From contig JAJRTI010000517.1 in the NCBI GenBank assembly GCA_024278415.1, positions 1 to 19,315 of the forward strand: a stretch of DNA of 19,315 bases, written 5' to 3'. A model generated the notes under the pieces. That model made no database searches. It saw nothing but the letters and a program-made list of their open reading frames with translations, and was not told the origin of the DNA. The position numbers and the translations under genes were made by a program. The stretch is from Planctomycetota bacterium (GTDB taxonomy: Bacteria; Planctomycetota; Brocadiia; JAJRTI01). This document shows, piece after piece, positions 1 to 6,608 of the stretch; the first letter of the stretch is position 1; the number at the start of each line of letters is the position of its first letter.

Positions 1-684
1 GTGAGTCGGCTGTGCATGATCGTCGAGGGCCAGACCGAACAGACGTTCGCGGCGCGGGTGCTCATGCCGGTTCTGGCCGAACGCGGCGTTTTCGCTCACG
101 CGGAGCTATTCATGACGGGGCGCAAGAGGGGACGCTCATACCGTGGTGGACTCGTCAGCTTCGGCAAAGCAAGACACCATATCGCTCGTCGCCTCAAGGG
201 AGACCGAGCGAGCGACCTGTTCGTTACGACGATGATCGACCTGTACCGGCTGCCCAGCGACTTCCCGGGAGCCTCAGAGGCGAGTGCTGTTTCAGATCCG
301 TTCGCGCGTATAGCACTTCTGGAGGAGCGTCTCCGGAACGACATCCAAGATCCGCGCTTCATCCCATACATCCAACTGCACGAGTTCGAGGCGCTTCTCC
401 TATCCGATCCCTCTCAATTCAGCATCGCGTTCCCAGGCAGCCAGAAGTCCATCGCCAACCTTGTTGCTCTCGTAGCACAGTTCGAATCGCCGGAACACAT
501 CGATGACGGTGACCAGACTGCTCCGTCGAAGAGGATCGGCGCTGAGTTGCCTGCCTACATGGCCGCCAAGGCGGCAGTTGGGCCTGCCATTGCCGAAGCG
601 ATCGGTCTAGACACGATCCGCGCCGAGTGTCGCCATTTCCGGGAGTGGTTCGACACACTGTGCCAGTTGGCTGAGCAAGTTTGA
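1..684 (+). CDS. DUF4276 family protein (TOPRIM-like)
   Basis: A 227-residue protein that I assign to the DUF4276 family from its motifs. EGQTE lies at residues 9-13 straight after the first beta strand, an acidic strand end (TMID, D80) follows, and HEFEALL lies at 127-133 before SDPSQF. This layout resembles the metal-binding acidic residues of TOPRIM-type nucleases, but catalysis is inferred. In many genomes the family is encoded just downstream of an AAA/SMC-like ATPase, sometimes in suspected defence or DNA-repair pairs; any such partner would lie left of the window. The GTG start coincides with the first base of the window, so a start further upstream cannot be excluded, although the length is typical. 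The stop overlaps an in-frame TTG of the next gene. Confidence 0.75.
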   Translation: MSRLCMIVEGQTEQTFAARVLMPVLAERGVFAHAELFMTGRKRGRSYRGGLVSFGKARHHIARRLKGDRASDLFVTTMIDLYRLPSDFPGASEASAVSDPFARIALLEERLRNDIQDPRFIPYIQLHEFEALLLSDPSQFSIAFPGSQKSIANLVALVAQFESPEHIDDGDQTAPSKRIGAELPAYMAAKAAVGPAIAEAIGLDTIRAECRHFREWFDTLCQLAEQV

Positions 685-701
685 CGAGTCTGTGGCGTCC
701 C

Positions 702-1250
702 ATGAAACAAGCCATCTGCATCATCGGCAGCCCTCGCGCCGGCGGCAACTCCGACTTCGCGGCAGTTCGCATCTGCGAGGAGCTGAGTGGCGCACTGGAC
801 GTGGAGCTGGTGCGCCTGCGGGAGATCCACATCGAGCGTTGCCTGGGGTGCCGGCAGTGCATGCGCCTGGGCCGGTGCGCGCTGGACAGCGATGACTTCC
901 CGGCGCTGTGGCAGAAGGTGATGGACGCGGAGGTCGTGGTTCAGGTCTTCCCCGTGTACTGGGATGCGCCCCCGGGGATCATGAAGGACTTCATCGACCG
1001 CACGCACACCGCGTACGCAACGCCAGGTCACATGCGCGGCAAGACGGGCTACACGGTGAGCGTTGCGACGCTGTCGGGGTTCGAGTCCGCGGACCACGTC
1101 GCGGAGAGTTGGTTCGTGAACTACGGCGGCACGATCGCGGGGCGGGTGCACCTGCTCGCGCGGGAGAAGGGCGATCTGGCGGACTCTCCGGCCGAGCTAT
1201 CGAAGCTCGATGCGCTCATCGAGCAGATACGGTACGGAATAGGGAAGTAG
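702..1250 (+). CDS. NADPH-dependent FMN reductase / iron-sulfur flavoprotein-like
   Basis: A 182-residue flavodoxin-fold protein. GSPRAGGNS at residues 9-17 is the FMN phosphate loop of the NAD(P)H-dependent FMN reductase family, and FPVYWDAPPGIMKDFIDR is the usual second flavin-contacting region. Cysteines 47, 50, 53 and 59 form a C-x2-C-x2-C-x5-C cluster like the compact [4Fe-4S] motif of archaeal iron-sulfur flavoproteins (Isf), so a cluster-to-FMN electron transfer role is likely; the electron partner is unknown. I chose ATG 702 because it begins exactly at the first beta strand. A longer frame from TTG 681 overlaps the stop of the DUF4276 gene and would add seven residues with no family support. 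The gene is 17 bp downstream of the DUF4276 gene, possibly cotranscribed. It ends in TAG. Confidence 0.8.
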   Translation: MKQAICIIGSPRAGGNSDFAAVRICEELSGALDVELVRLREIHIERCLGCRQCMRLGRCALDSDDFPALWQKVMDAEVVVQVFPVYWDAPPGIMKDFIDRTHTAYATPGHMRGKTGYTVSVATLSGFESADHVAESWFVNYGGTIAGRVHLLAREKGDLADSPAELSKLDALIEQIRYGIGK

Positions 1251-1260
1251 TCCGTGCGGG

Positions 1261-1350
1261 TTTGTAGCACGCTCGTAAGAGCGTTTCTGCCTTGGCGCGT
1301 CTCGGCCCAGGCACCGGGCGGAACGCACTGACGTGCGTGCTACGAACGGC
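1261..1350. repeat. REPIN-like inverted pair of REP-like palindromes
   Basis: Two related elements in opposite orientation fill the gap between the convergent genes ending at 1250 and 1360. The left copy (1261-1291) holds a hairpin with stem ACGCTC and loop GTAA (1266-1281). The right copy (1317-1350) holds stem ACGCAC and loop TGAC. Reverse-complementing the right copy aligns it to the left copy with only a few mismatches over about 30 bases, so the unit can also fold into one long hairpin. A third copy lies at 17391-17423. The arrangement resembles the REP doublets called REPINs that RAYT transposases mobilise. It may also end transcription from both sides. Confidence 0.7.
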
Positions 1351-1359
1351 TGCCAATCA

Positions 1360-2376
1360 TCACCTGACCTTCTGCACCACCAGCCGGTCCACGTCTTCTT
1401 GCGTCGCGGGCGCGACCTCGACGACGTTGCCCTCGCCCTCCTCCCCGAACGGCCGGCACATGACTGCGGCCGATGGCAAGTCCCGCACCTTGCTGTACCT
1501 CATGATGAGGCCCGCGACCATACGCACGTTGGCGTCGTTTGCGTCACCTCGCAGCAGCCCTAATGGCCCCGGCGCGTCGCGCAGCTCCAGCCGGAGGTCG
1601 CTGGGCTGTGCGATCTCCTCGATACGGAGGTTGTCTTCGTGGTCGCGGCCGACCACGGCCTTGGTGCGCTCATCGAGCCGGAAGTGCCGGCCGTGCTTGA
1701 TGAGGTGCATGTCGCTGACCGATAAGGCGCCGTGGTCGAAGTTGTCGCGGATGCGGTGCGAGAACTCCGGGTCCGTCGCAAGGCATCCGCCGGCGGGGCC
1801 GGGGTACTCGGTGATGCCGTAGCTCGCGGCGAGTTCCATCTGCCGTTTGCGGCTGCGGCCTTGGATGTCGAGGAGGCGCTCCCGGTCGACCCAGCCCTCT
1901 TGCTCCGGGATGGTCGGGGGCAGCAGCTTCGCGCTCATGGGGCGCAGGAGGTAGCCGTCCATGCCCGACGACTTCTCCACGACGCGCAGGGCGCCCAGCA
2001 ACTGCGACATGGGCCGCTGCCCCAGCACTTCGCCGGTGATGACGAAGGACGCGCCGACTTCGTCGAACATCTCGCCGGCGCGCTTGATCATGAATGCGTG
2101 GCAGTCGATGCAGGGGTTCATGTTTTTGCCCCATCCGTGCTCGGGGGCGCGGATGATGGACATGAACGCATCTTCCTCGCGCAGGATGGTGAGCGGGATG
2201 CCCAGGTTCTCCGCGGCCACTTCCGCGGAGAGCTTGCCCCCCGGCGCGGGATCCTTGTGGAAGGGCGCGAGGAACGTGAGGCCGTGGACGCCGATGCCCT
2301 GGTCCATGAGCACGCGGGCCGCAAGCTGGCTGTCGAGCCCGCCCGACATGAGGGCGATGCATTTGCGATCAGACAT
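1360..2376 (-). CDS. PP-loop ThiI/MnmA-like tRNA thiolation protein
   Basis: A 338-residue ATP-pyrophosphatase-fold protein. SGGLDS at residues 11-16 is the PP-loop that binds ATP. CIDC (C89, C92) sits in NPCIDCHAFMIKRA, GEVLGQRPMSQ lies at 115-125, and PAGGCLATD places a third conserved cysteine at C198. A cysteine pair of this kind (C89 with C198) would allow persulfide or disulfide chemistry as in 2-thiouridine (MnmA) or 4-thiouridine (ThiI) synthesis. The C-terminal third (about 215-338) looks like the RNA-binding region found in the ThiI-like proteins that databases often mislabel as methyltransferases. The N-terminal ferredoxin-like and THUMP domains of classical ThiI are absent. A GGAGGT ribosome site lies six bases before ATG 2376. 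It is the second gene of an operon, 21 bp after the RidA-like gene. The exact tRNA target is unknown. Confidence 0.78.
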   Translation of the reverse strand: MSDRKCIALMSGGLDSQLAARVLMDQGIGVHGLTFLAPFHKDPAPGGKLSAEVAAENLGIPLTILREEDAFMSIIRAPEHGWGKNMNPCIDCHAFMIKRAGEMFDEVGASFVITGEVLGQRPMSQLLGALRVVEKSSGMDGYLLRPMSAKLLPPTIPEQEGWVDRERLLDIQGRSRKRQMELAASYGITEYPGPAGGCLATDPEFSHRIRDNFDHGALSVSDMHLIKHGRHFRLDERTKAVVGRDHEDNLRIEEIAQPSDLRLELRDAPGPLGLLRGDANDANVRMVAGLIMRYSKVRDLPSAAVMCRPFGEEGEGNVVEVAPATQEDVDRLVVQKVR

Positions 2377-2397
2377 GAATAAACCTCCGCGTGGCGG

Positions 2398-3612
2398 TCA
2401 GCCGGCTCCCTGGTGGGAAAATGCGATGCCTTCCAGCTCCACGAGCAAGTCGGGCCGGCACACATCGGCCACCGCGTAGACCGTGGGCACCTCTCCCAAC
2501 CGCGCTTCGCAAACCGCTCGCACCTTTGCGTAGTCGTCTCGATGCTTGATGTACACCCGCACGAGCGCGAGGTCCGCGAGTGTCGCGCCCTGCCCCGGCC
2601 GGCCGTGCGCGGCCAGGTTGTCCTCGGCGATGAGGCTCTCGATGTTCTCGATCGTCTGGCGTGTTTGGCCCTCCACGTCGCCCACGTACTTCGTCTCCGA
2701 CGCGACGATACTTGCCGTGCCCGAGATGAAGATCGACGCGCAGCCTTCCGCAATCACGGCCATGGCGCGGCAGAACTTGGGGCTCTTGGGGCTATACTTC
2801 GCACCGTAGTCGAACGCTGGCGTCTGCCGTGGGTTCTCCAAAGGGAGGAGCGTCATGTCGTGGCGCTCCGTGGCCAGCGCGATGCAGCCCATGAGCACAT
2901 CCCGGCTCCCCGTGCCGATGCCCGTGCTGGCGGGAAAGACCGCGGCCCGAGAGCCCGCGGGCGCGAGTTCGGGGAGAAACGTCAACGGCTCGTAGAAGTC
3001 CGCACGCGCGCGATTGAGTTCCTTGTAGCGCTGCGTGTCCTTCTCGGGGCCGATGATGTCGCCGAGGTAGAGCCACGTGCGGAAGACTTGGTCGTAGCGC
3101 AAGCCCACGCTCCGAAGCCCGGCTTCCATGCGCCGAAACGCGTCGAGGGACCGGGTGTAAACGTCCGTTGCGCCCGTCTGGGGCACGATGCCCGCGCAGT
3201 GGGCCCACGCGGTGCCATGGTGGTGCACAACGACCAGATGCTCCGACATGCGGTCGATCTGGACGCCATCGTCGCCTCGGCCCACGCCCCATGCCTCGAT
3301 TTCGAGTTGCTGGCCGCCGCAGGGGGGCTGAAGGATATAGCTGGTGGCGGGGAGGTGTTCGCCGTAGAAAGCGTGCATGATTTCGCGGCATTCGGCCATC
3401 TGGTCGGAGTTGCGGAGGAACACGGCCTGCCGCACAATTGTGCCCAGCGCGCTCTGGTCGCGCGTGACGGCCTCGATGGTGTGGAGCGCGTCCGTGGCCT
3501 GGTCGCGAAGGGTCCGGCCCTGCTGCGGCACAGCGCTGGCGAACACGTGCGTCACGCCGTTCAGGTTGACTACGGAGTAGCCGACGCCTGCGGTGCATTC
3601 CTTTCGGATCAT
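2398..3612 (-). CDS. Multidomain RidA/YjgF-family protein
   Basis: A 404-residue protein built from successive YjgF/chorismatase-like folds, three to four times the size of ordinary RidA. Region 1 (about 6-112) has the RidA pattern DQATDALHTIEAVTRD. Region 2 (about 120-255) has SLDAFRRMEAGLRSVGL with QVFRTWLYLGDI. Region 3 (about 280-400) has FISGTASIV, QTRQTIENIESLIAE and a canonical end, CRPDLLVELEGIAF. In the third region R386 and E392/E394 fall where RidA enzymes keep the Arg and Glu that bind and hydrolyse imines; I do not see that end signature in the first two. Chorismatases such as FkbO are related two-domain proteins, so a ring-substrate hydrolase is an alternative to imine deaminase. 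An AAGGA site lies six bases before ATG 3612, and a good promoter lies upstream. The downstream neighbour is a PP-loop thiolation enzyme. Confidence 0.75.
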   Translation of the reverse strand: MIRKECTAGVGYSVVNLNGVTHVFASAVPQQGRTLRDQATDALHTIEAVTRDQSALGTIVRQAVFLRNSDQMAECREIMHAFYGEHLPATSYILQPPCGGQQLEIEAWGVGRGDDGVQIDRMSEHLVVVHHHGTAWAHCAGIVPQTGATDVYTRSLDAFRRMEAGLRSVGLRYDQVFRTWLYLGDIIGPEKDTQRYKELNRARADFYEPLTFLPELAPAGSRAAVFPASTGIGTGSRDVLMGCIALATERHDMTLLPLENPRQTPAFDYGAKYSPKSPKFCRAMAVIAEGCASIFISGTASIVASETKYVGDVEGQTRQTIENIESLIAEDNLAAHGRPGQGATLADLALVRVYIKHRDDYAKVRAVCEARLGEVPTVYAVADVCRPDLLVELEGIAFSHQGAG

Positions 3613-3677
3613 GCAAGTTCCTTCAAAGGCAAGGGCTCACGGCGCTTGGGTATCCACTTGCTGCCGTGTGGCGCATC

Positions 3678-3707
3678 ATCATAGATTGGGCTTGGGGGGG
3701 GAGTCAA
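3678..3707 (-). promoter_or_regulatory. Sigma70-like promoter for the RidA/PP-loop operon
   Basis: On the minus strand, TTGACT (-35, 3702-3707) is followed after 18 bases by TATGAT (-10, 3678-3683). Each hexamer matches the consensus at five of six positions. Transcription would start near 3671 and give a leader of about 60 bases before ATG 3612. Assigned by inspection only. Confidence 0.5.
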
Positions 3708-3735
3708 CTGCGGGACGTGGTTGCTGTTTGGAGTG

Positions 3736-3749
3736 CCGCCTTCAGGCGG
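3736..3749. repeat. REP-like tetraloop palindrome CCGCC-TTCA-GGCGG
   Basis: A perfect 5-bp stem with loop TTCA in the 323-bp gap between the divergent genes starting at 3612 and 3936. A copy differing by one base is at 15153-15166. Apart from this element, two candidate promoters and the hairpin at 3886-3903, I see nothing else in that gap; the open frame reaching back to 3666 shows no family resemblance. Confidence 0.55.
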
Positions 3750-3835
3750 TCCGAAGAGGCCGCCAAGACTGCCGACTCCGGCCGTCTCGTTGGCCCATCA
3801 GGCCAGACCTGCCAACAGGGAGACCTCGCGGTGGC

Positions 3836-3864
3836 TTGCCCCCATCGGCCGCGATCCGTATCAT
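3836..3864 (+). promoter_or_regulatory. Possible promoter for the first Gfo/Idh/MocA gene
   Basis: TTGCCC (3836-3841) and TATCAT (3859-3864) are separated by 17 bases. The -10 is good and the -35 is weak. It lies about 70 bases before ATG 3936 and is the best candidate I can find in the gap. Confidence 0.3.
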
Positions 3865-3885
3865 GTGACGCTTTGTGCATACTCG

Positions 3886-3903
3886 CGAATCCCCCTGGAT
3901 TCG
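3886..3903. promoter_or_regulatory. Hairpin or operator-like inverted repeat in the leader of the Gfo/Idh/MocA gene
   Basis: Arms CGAATCC and GGATTCG pair perfectly over 7 bp around the loop CCCT. The repeat ends 20 bases before the AGGAG ribosome site (3924-3928) and lies downstream of the possible promoter. It could be an operator or an RNA hairpin; nothing in the sequence decides between these. Confidence 0.35.
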
Positions 3904-3935
3904 GTCGCATGAAGCACACAGCCAGGAGACTCCCC

Positions 3936-5219
3936 ATGGGATTCAAGATCGGCATTGTTGGCGTGGGCCGGTTCGGCTCGCAGTTCATCCCGCTCTTCCA
4001 AGCCCATCCCGATGTGGATGAGGTCGTGCTCGCGGATGCGTTCCCCGACCGCCTTGCCGAAGCAGCCAGCGAACAGGGCGTGGAGCGCACGTACCCGTCG
4101 CTCGCCGAGTTGTGCAAGAGCGACGTGGACGCGATCGCGATCTTCACGCAGCGCTGGACGCATGGTCCGCTCGCGGTGGAGGCGCTCAAGGCCGGCAAGC
4201 ACGTGTACTCCTCTGTGCCGGCCGCGGTCGCGCTCGATGAGCTTGACGAGTTGGTGAAGACGGTCGAGGAGACGGGGCTGTTGTACATGCTGGGCGAGAC
4301 GAGCTATTACCGGCCGCAAACGATTTGGTGCCGGGAGAAGTTCGCCGCGGGCGACTTCGGCGAGTTTGTGTACGGCGAGGGCCAGTACCATCACGACATG
4401 AGCCACTTCTACTACTCGTACATGCACAGCGGCAAAGAGGGCTGGATGCCGACCGCAAGCTTCCCGCCCATGCTCTACCCCACGCACTCCGTGTCGCACA
4501 TCCTGGGCGTGACCTTCAGCCGCATGACGAGCGTGTCGTGCCTGGGCCGCGTCGACACGCACGACGACGGCGTGTTCCGCAAGGACGTGAGCCTGTGGGG
4601 CAACGAGTTCAGCAACGAGACCGGCCTGTTCCGCACCGCGGACGACGGCATGGCGCGCATCAACGAGTTCCGGCGCACCGGCGCCGGCGAGAGCCGGCAG
4701 ACGATCATCGGCACGCTCGGCGCGTACGAGGAGCAGACGAACTCCGGTGTGTGGACATGGCTCGAATTCGCGGATGACCACCGCGATGCAAACGGCGTCA
4801 TCGACTTCCGCAACAGCACGGGCAAGTGCAAGAAGCGGAGCGAGGACGTGAGCTGGGTACGCGACACGTCGGGCGTGGAGATCACCGAAGAGAACCTGGG
4901 CGACTTGCCCCGCGAGCTTTTGGGCAAGAAGCACCTGGGCGTCGCGAAGCCGCACCACGTCGAGCGCCTGCCCCAGGAGTTCGTGGGCCTCAAGAACGGC
5001 CACGAAGGTTCGCACCAGTTCCTCGTGGTGGACTTCATGGAAGCGCTCACGACCGGCGCACTGCCGCCCAACCACGTGTGGCTCGCCGCACGCTACAACG
5101 CGCCGGGCATCGTCGCGCACGAGTCCGCGACGCGCGACGGCGAGCGCCTGCCTATCCCCGACTTCGGCCTGCCGCCAGAGGACGCGACGCTCATGGACCC
5201 GCTGGCGGTGCTACGCTAA
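3936..5219 (+). CDS. Gfo/Idh/MocA family oxidoreductase lacking the EKP lysine
   Basis: A 427-residue NAD(P)-dependent oxidoreductase of the Gfo/Idh/MocA family, which oxidises or reduces hydroxyl groups of sugars and polyols. The N-terminal Rossmann fold shows GVGRFG at residues 9-14 and an acidic strand end in LADAF. The C-terminal substrate domain follows from about residue 125 and includes YPTHSVSHILGV (180-192), with H184 and H188 near the usual active site. The family motif EKP, whose lysine is catalytic, reads S-V-P at 93-95, so ordinary hydride-transfer chemistry is doubtful or uses other residues. ATG 3936 is favoured by AGGAG at 3924-3928 with seven bases of spacing and by starting right at the first strand; ATG 3909 is in frame but has no such site. 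The gene appears monocistronic and is followed by repeats. Confidence 0.85.
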   Translation: MGFKIGIVGVGRFGSQFIPLFQAHPDVDEVVLADAFPDRLAEAASEQGVERTYPSLAELCKSDVDAIAIFTQRWTHGPLAVEALKAGKHVYSSVPAAVALDELDELVKTVEETGLLYMLGETSYYRPQTIWCREKFAAGDFGEFVYGEGQYHHDMSHFYYSYMHSGKEGWMPTASFPPMLYPTHSVSHILGVTFSRMTSVSCLGRVDTHDDGVFRKDVSLWGNEFSNETGLFRTADDGMARINEFRRTGAGESRQTIIGTLGAYEEQTNSGVWTWLEFADDHRDANGVIDFRNSTGKCKKRSEDVSWVRDTSGVEITEENLGDLPRELLGKKHLGVAKPHHVERLPQEFVGLKNGHEGSHQFLVVDFMEALTTGALPPNHVWLAARYNAPGIVAHESATRDGERLPIPDFGLPPEDATLMDPLAVLR

Positions 5220-5245
5220 TATCCAAGAGTCGGAGGCCACGAAGG

Positions 5246-5290
5246 CACGAAGGTGCACAAAGAGGATCCGACTTCGTGCGGCTTCGTGCC
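5246..5290. repeat. 45-bp dispersed repeat, copy 1 (left of vapBC)
   Basis: This stretch matches 6609-6653 at 41 of 45 positions in the same orientation. It is itself an imperfect hairpin with outer arms CACGAAG and CTTCGTG. It is preceded by octamer repeats of CACGAAGG (5238-5253). A 20-base segment just before it (5231-5250) recurs at 6124-6143 with two mismatches, directly after vapC. Confidence 0.75.
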
Positions 5291-5307
5291 ATCGTGGCGA
5301 TTCCCCT

Positions 5308-5333
5308 CGTTCCCAAGCTCCAGCTTGGGAACG
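5308..5333. repeat. Perfect palindrome with 12-bp arms
   Basis: Arms CGTTCCCAAGCT and its exact complement are separated by only CC. A decayed relative lies at 6668-6687, at a similar distance after the second 45-bp repeat, so the two repeats plus this hairpin probably form one duplicated composite element. Hairpins of this sequence type are common REP-like repeats in several phyla. Confidence 0.65.
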
Positions 5334-5354
5334 CCCTGAATGCCTCGAACGGCA

Positions 5355-5391
5355 TTGACGATTGCCAATTGGCAACGTACAATGCCAATTG
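5355..5391 (+). promoter_or_regulatory. vapBC promoter with embedded operator palindrome
   Basis: TTGACG (5355-5360) and TACAAT (5378-5383) are separated by exactly 17 bases, a near-ideal sigma70 promoter. The spacer contains the perfect 14-base palindrome TTGCCAATTGGCAA (5362-5375). A further half site, TGCCAATTG, follows the -10 at 5383-5391. This is the expected layout for autorepression by an AbrB-type antitoxin, alone or bound to its toxin. Confidence 0.7.
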
Positions 5392-5405
5392 AAGGAGGTG
5401 CACTC

Positions 5406-5669
5406 ATGCAACTGACATTGGACAAGTTCGGCCGGGTTGTGATCCCCAAGGCCATCCGCGACGACTTCCATCTCCGGCCTGGCGACGTGCTGGAGGTCGA
5501 AGAAGAAGACCAGTGCATCGTGCTCCGGCCCGTCGAGGGCGAGAGTGCGCTGAAAGAGGTGGATGGCCTGCTCGTTTTCACAGGGGAGCCCGTGGGTGAT
5601 ACCACGAACTGCGTGGCCGAGTCCAGACAGGAGCGTCTGCGCAAGCTTGGCGCATGGGGCGGCCAATGA
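5406..5669 (+). CDS. AbrB/SpoVT-fold antitoxin (VapB-like)
   Basis: An 87-residue antitoxin. Residues 1-45 show the swapped-hairpin AbrB pattern: LDKFGRVVIPKAIRDDFHL, then RPGDVLEVEEE and a last strand CIVLRPV. This domain binds DNA and represses its own operon. The C-terminal 40 residues, ending in a basic RQERLRKLGAW stretch, should wrap around and block the PIN toxin. ATG 5406 is preceded by GGAGG at 5394-5398 with seven bases of spacing; a longer frame from 5340 would run through the promoter and is rejected. The stop overlaps the toxin start in an ATGA, so the pair is translationally coupled. The operator palindrome in the promoter is its likely binding site. Confidence 0.88.
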   Translation: MQLTLDKFGRVVIPKAIRDDFHLRPGDVLEVEEEDQCIVLRPVEGESALKEVDGLLVFTGEPVGDTTNCVAESRQERLRKLGAWGGQ

Positions 5670-6100
5670 AGGTGATGCTGGATACGTCTGTTCTGGTGCC
5701 GGCGATGGTGGCGCTCCATCCTCGACACAGCCGCGCCGCACCTTGGCTCCGGAAGGCCAGAGCCGGCAAGGCGCAACTGGTCGTGGCTGCGCATTCGCTG
5801 GCAGAGACGTACGCTGTGCTTTCAGCCATGCCCACTCGGCCTCGCCTGACCCCCGCCATTACAAGGCAGATGATTCGAGCGAACATCGAGCCCTTCGCTG
5901 AGGTTGTGGCGCTCCGCCCAGCGGATTACCGCCGAGTGCTCGACGACGTGGCATCCCTGGGCCTGGCGGGCGGAGTGGTCTACGACGCACTTGCGGGGCG
6001 TGTGGCGCAGAAGGCCAAGGTTGACGCGCTGCTGACCTTCAACACCCGCGATTTCTTGCGCGTATGGCCCGAAGGGGCGGATGTCATTCAGGAGCCTTGA
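5666..6100 (+). CDS. PIN-domain ribonuclease toxin (VapC-like)
   Basis: A 144-residue PIN-domain protein, normal length for VapC. The acidic metal-binding set is complete: D6 in MLDTSVLV, E47 in HSLAETYAVL, D107 in VVYDALAG and D129 in FNTRDF. VapC toxins are Mg-dependent endoribonucleases that cut tRNA or rRNA when the antitoxin is degraded; the target cannot be predicted here. I chose ATG 5666 because it overlaps the antitoxin stop and begins at the first strand. ATG 5654 is in frame but would add four unrelated residues. The gene is followed within 25 bases by a repeat that also occurs just before the operon. Confidence 0.88.
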   Translation: MKVMLDTSVLVPAMVALHPRHSRAAPWLRKARAGKAQLVVAAHSLAETYAVLSAMPTRPRLTPAITRQMIRANIEPFAEVVALRPADYRRVLDDVASLGLAGGVVYDALAGRVAQKAKVDALLTFNTRDFLRVWPEGADVIQEP

Positions 6101-6123
6101 ACTGCATGCGCTCAAGAAGGGCT

Positions 6124-6143
6124 CGGAGGCCACTAAGGCACTA
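6124..6143. repeat. 20-bp repeat directly after vapC
   Basis: Matches 5231-5250 at 18 of 20 positions in the same orientation. Together these bracket the vapBC promoter and genes. Confidence 0.6.
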
Positions 6144-6145
6144 CG

Positions 6146-6193
6146 CTTTTTCGCAGGCTTCGCTGCGAAAAAGAGGCGGCTGCGCCGCAGCCG
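6146..6193. repeat. Two adjacent perfect hairpins
   Basis: The first (6146-6173) has 11-bp arms CTTTTTCGCAG around GCTTCG. The second (6177-6193) has 8-bp arms CGGCTGCG around one base. They lie just downstream of vapC. Read along the plus strand there is no T-run after them, so a classic intrinsic terminator is unlikely in that direction. Confidence 0.6.
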
Positions 6194-6197
6194 TTTT

Positions 6198-6329
6198 GGA
6201 GTGGGGTGGCAGAGCGTAGCGGCGACACCGCTTTGGCTCGAAGGTCTCAAGAGCTTTGCAGGCCTTCGTCCTCCGCGAGCCAAAGCGCCGTCGCCGTCCC
6301 GCAGATGCGGGACTCTGCCGGCGCACTCC
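6198..6329. repeat. MITE-like 132-bp element with long imperfect inverted repeats
   Basis: The left arm (6198-6240) and right arm (6276-6329) are inverted copies sharing GGAGTG, GGCAGAG, GGCGAC and GCTTTGGCTCG blocks. The right arm carries an extra 18-base palindrome (6296-6313, arms GTCCCGCA) absent from the left. The structure suggests a non-autonomous mobile element without coding capacity. Confidence 0.65.
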
Positions 6330-6340
6330 ACAGGGCGAAT

Positions 6341-6399
6341 CTTGCGACAACATGTTGTCGCAAGGTTTACGCTAAGGAGACAAGGCGGGCTTCGCCCGC
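6341..6399. repeat. 24-bp perfect palindrome and a 15-bp hairpin
   Basis: 6341-6364 is an uninterrupted palindrome with 12-bp arms CTTGCGACAACA. 6385-6399 is GCGGGC-TTC-GCCCGC. Both continue the stack of palindromes after vapC. The 24-bp palindrome could be a binding site for a dimeric protein, but no partner is indicated. Confidence 0.6.
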
Positions 6400-6468
6400 A
6401 ACCCAAGGCTTCTGGCTGTCATGGATCAGAGGCAAGACGTGGCGTGTGGAGGGCAGGTTCGCTGTTCC

Positions 6469-6535
6469 GTATTGCGTATTGCGTATCGCGTATTCGGATC
6501 GCGATTCGAGATACGGAATACGCAATACGCAATAC
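6469..6535. repeat. Hairpin made of inverted GTATTGC heptamer repeats
   Basis: The left arm is tandem heptamers (GTATTGC, GTATTGC, GTATCGC, GTATTCG from 6469 to 6496). The right arm (6518-6535) is the exact complement of 6469-6486, giving an 18-bp perfect stem. The remaining part of the 613-bp gap between 6100 and 6714 that is not listed as repeat shows nothing I can name. Confidence 0.7.
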
Positions 6536-6608
6536 CCTGCCAAGAGTGCGCGCACACCACGCAACATCTTGTTTTCCATACCAGTTCCGGATGGCTAAGG
6601 CACTAAGA

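Noticed and set aside
2413..3684. A 423-residue plus-strand open frame opposite the RidA-like gene
   Set aside because: Antisense shadow with no recognisable motif; the minus-strand frame has RidA signatures, ribosome site and promoter.
6469..6535. CRISPR array
   Set aside because: The repeats are contiguous heptamers in inverted arms, without unique spacers of regular length, and no cas gene is present.
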